64,000 bases of DNA from Lanius collurio (lineage: Eukaryota > Chordata > Aves > Passeriformes > Laniidae): NCBI GenBank assembly GCA_020086605.1, contig JACBWW010000028.1, forward strand, positions 6,337,487-6,401,486. The letters run 5' to 3'. Shown piece by piece: positions 62,201-64,000 of the stretch. Every line of letters starts with the position of its first letter. The stretch's first letter is position 1. Made by a program: the position numbers and the translations under genes. The notes beneath the pieces are model-generated. The model was not told the DNA's origin, ran no database searches, and saw only the letters and a program-made list of their open reading frames with translations.

Positions 62201-64000
62201 TAATTAAAAAGTTTGTTTCATTTATTTCCTTGTTATACTACAATGTAGTAATTCCCTGGGGTGCTTTCTGAAACACATGACTATCCAACAATTGTTAGCA
62301 ATTGAAAGACCACAGATTCAGGCTTTTTTTTTTTTATTTTTTTCCCTGAAATTATCCATATCAGAGTGTAGTTTCAATTTCTCTGTTACTTTCAACTTTG
62401 CAAACATTTGTTTCTATTACTATTCTGTGCAGCAAGAGGAGGAGGGGAGAGTGACAAAACCCAAACAAAAACTTATTTGCATTGGGTTAAACATAATCAA
62501 AAACAAATTTAATTTAAAGGAACAGAAGAACGTAATAATATAATCTTGGAAAAAAATAGTAGAACTAGTTTTCAGCCATACTCTTGCATCATCTAACTCA
62601 TTGACAGTGCTCCATGCTTACATAAGTTCATCCCTGTTGACTTAGGCAATGAATGTGTTGATAAATACACTTAAAAGATACACAGTCCTTCTTACATAGA
62701 ATGTTTTTCTTCAGAAAGGATACTCCATTGTATGTGGCCTTACTGTTCCCTTTTTGTTTGGTTTTAAAAGCATGTGCCAGGCATCCAATAATTTATTTTT
62801 CCTCTATTTGCAACTGAGATGCCTGGCCCCACTTCAGAATAGTGTGACTTCCAGGCACTGGCTTTGGGTTGCCATGAAATGTGTGTGAATGGTTGTGTTG
62901 TATGTCATAGCTCTTATTAACTCTAGTGCCATTGCTAATGTTTTAATGTATGCGTATATGTGCCTTGAGGGAGCAGTTTGTGTGTTTTACTAGCGTGATA
63001 CACAAAAATACTCCCTTCCTTTTGCGTCGATTATAAATTAATACATGCCATCAAGGGACCTCTTATGATGTAAAATTGTCATCTTGTGAACAGTACGGAT
63101 GAGATCCCGTGAAAGTGCAGCTGAGCAGCTACCCATCCTATGAGCAAAACAAAACTCTCTCCATGCTCGCCCCTGGTGGCTTGCATTAATTTCTTATGAA
63201 TAATTCACATTCCTTTATCACAGTTATTATTCCTTCCTTCATCTTTTGTTTCCCGGTTTTGAAAGGCACACCAGTCTCTGCTGTGGTGGAGTGCTCTCAG
63301 GCAAAACCTCGTGCGCTGGCCCCATGGCAGGGCTTGCTGGCACAGGGCAAGGCCTGTCCAGGATGTCACACTGGCACAGGGAAGCACCCTGTGGGGTTCG
63401 TAAACCTGCCAGTGCCCGAATTAGTGTTTTAATTGAGAAGCTAATGGGTTAATCAGGATCTCTAAGCTTGTGCTGCTTAATGAATCTGTTGCCTGGCAAC
63501 CACACCTGCCAAAATGAGGAGGTTTTGTGCTTCTATGACTGTGTGAATCAGGCTCTTATCTTATGAGAGTTCAGGAAAGGGAGCTGCTCATATGCTAGGT
63601 CTCTGGGTCCTTCTCCAACCAGCTGGAAGTTCTGCAGGGCAAAAATCAAAGGATTTCCAAGTCTGACTCCTTAATTGTAAGGCTTCCAAAGTTCAGATGC
63701 ATATTTGTAGTTTTTGGTCTCACTTTTGCCTTGTAACTCAAACAGGTCACTCCCCATTCTCCATTTGTTTTCCTGACCTGTGTTCATGTCCTTTCCTAAA
63801 TCCAAATTACTTTCATTGATTTTTTAATTTTTTTTTTTTTCTCAGCAGGCTTCTCCTTATCTAATTTCTTCTGACCAAGCCCCCTCCACCAGGAGACGTT
63901 TGTTTCTCTACCCATCAGTCTGTGTTACTCTGCTGGTATCTCTGCTCAGGGTTTGTTTTGCCTTATTGCATCCCAGGAAATATTTACCTTGCCAGAGAAA
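59300..64000. other. AT-rich unique DNA, GC rise near the right end
   Basis: No exon or interspersed repeat is recognised. The stretch 62870-63190 has mixed composition and little low-complexity sequence. A GC-richer patch at 63245-63420 yields overlapping frames on both strands without a known motif; I see no CpG island. T-rich homopolymers lie at about 62323-62342 and 63828-63841. Confidence 0.5.

Overview
This window is avian nuclear DNA, most likely from a passerine. The evidence is its dispersed repeats. At least nine CR1-type LINE insertions are present in several subfamilies. There is one SINE with a tRNA-Ile-derived head and a CR1-like tail (TguSINE1-type, known from passerines), one solo retroviral LTR, and one truncated endogenous retrovirus that keeps a 3' LTR and the C-terminal end of integrase. 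Between these lies AT-rich, largely unique DNA. I recognise no exon of a cellular gene on either strand. The longest open frames are either chance frames in AT-rich DNA or shadows of decayed CR1 ORF2. The window reads as intergenic DNA or the interior of a very large intron.

Layout: 1-4078 is unique AT-rich DNA with an 89-bp segment (1871-1959) copied to 3571-3659, where the copy is bracketed by near-identical 25-bp direct repeats. 4079-5425 is an antisense CR1. 6884-8150 is an antisense CR1 that keeps recognisable reverse transcriptase motifs. 8151-20489 is mostly unique, with a possible old palindromic repeat at 10384-10487. 20490-23840 is a compound locus: a plus-strand CR1 (endonuclease, linker, reverse transcriptase, 3' end) interrupted by an antisense CR1 piece and by a pentanucleotide microsatellite inside RT motif A. 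26769-27340 is the solo LTR. 30890-31728 is an antisense CR1. 35071-35209 is the SINE. 37017-37450 (minus) and 41120-41400 (plus) are short CR1 3' ends. 41401-51403 is a long unique stretch. 51404-52225 is an antisense CR1, followed by the retrovirus remnant at 52308-53790. 58510-59299 is a plus-strand CR1 with an internal deletion. The remainder is unique AT-rich DNA.

There is no gene cooperation to describe. The functional logic is that of retroelements: CR1 reverse transcriptase primes at the 3' tail shared by CR1 and the SINE, which explains why both end in the same kind of sequence. All elements look inactive, being 5'-truncated, internally deleted or frameshifted. I found no operon, CRISPR array, RNA gene (other than the SINE's tRNA-like head) or new enzymatic system. 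The least ordinary observation is the templated 89-bp insertion near the left end.
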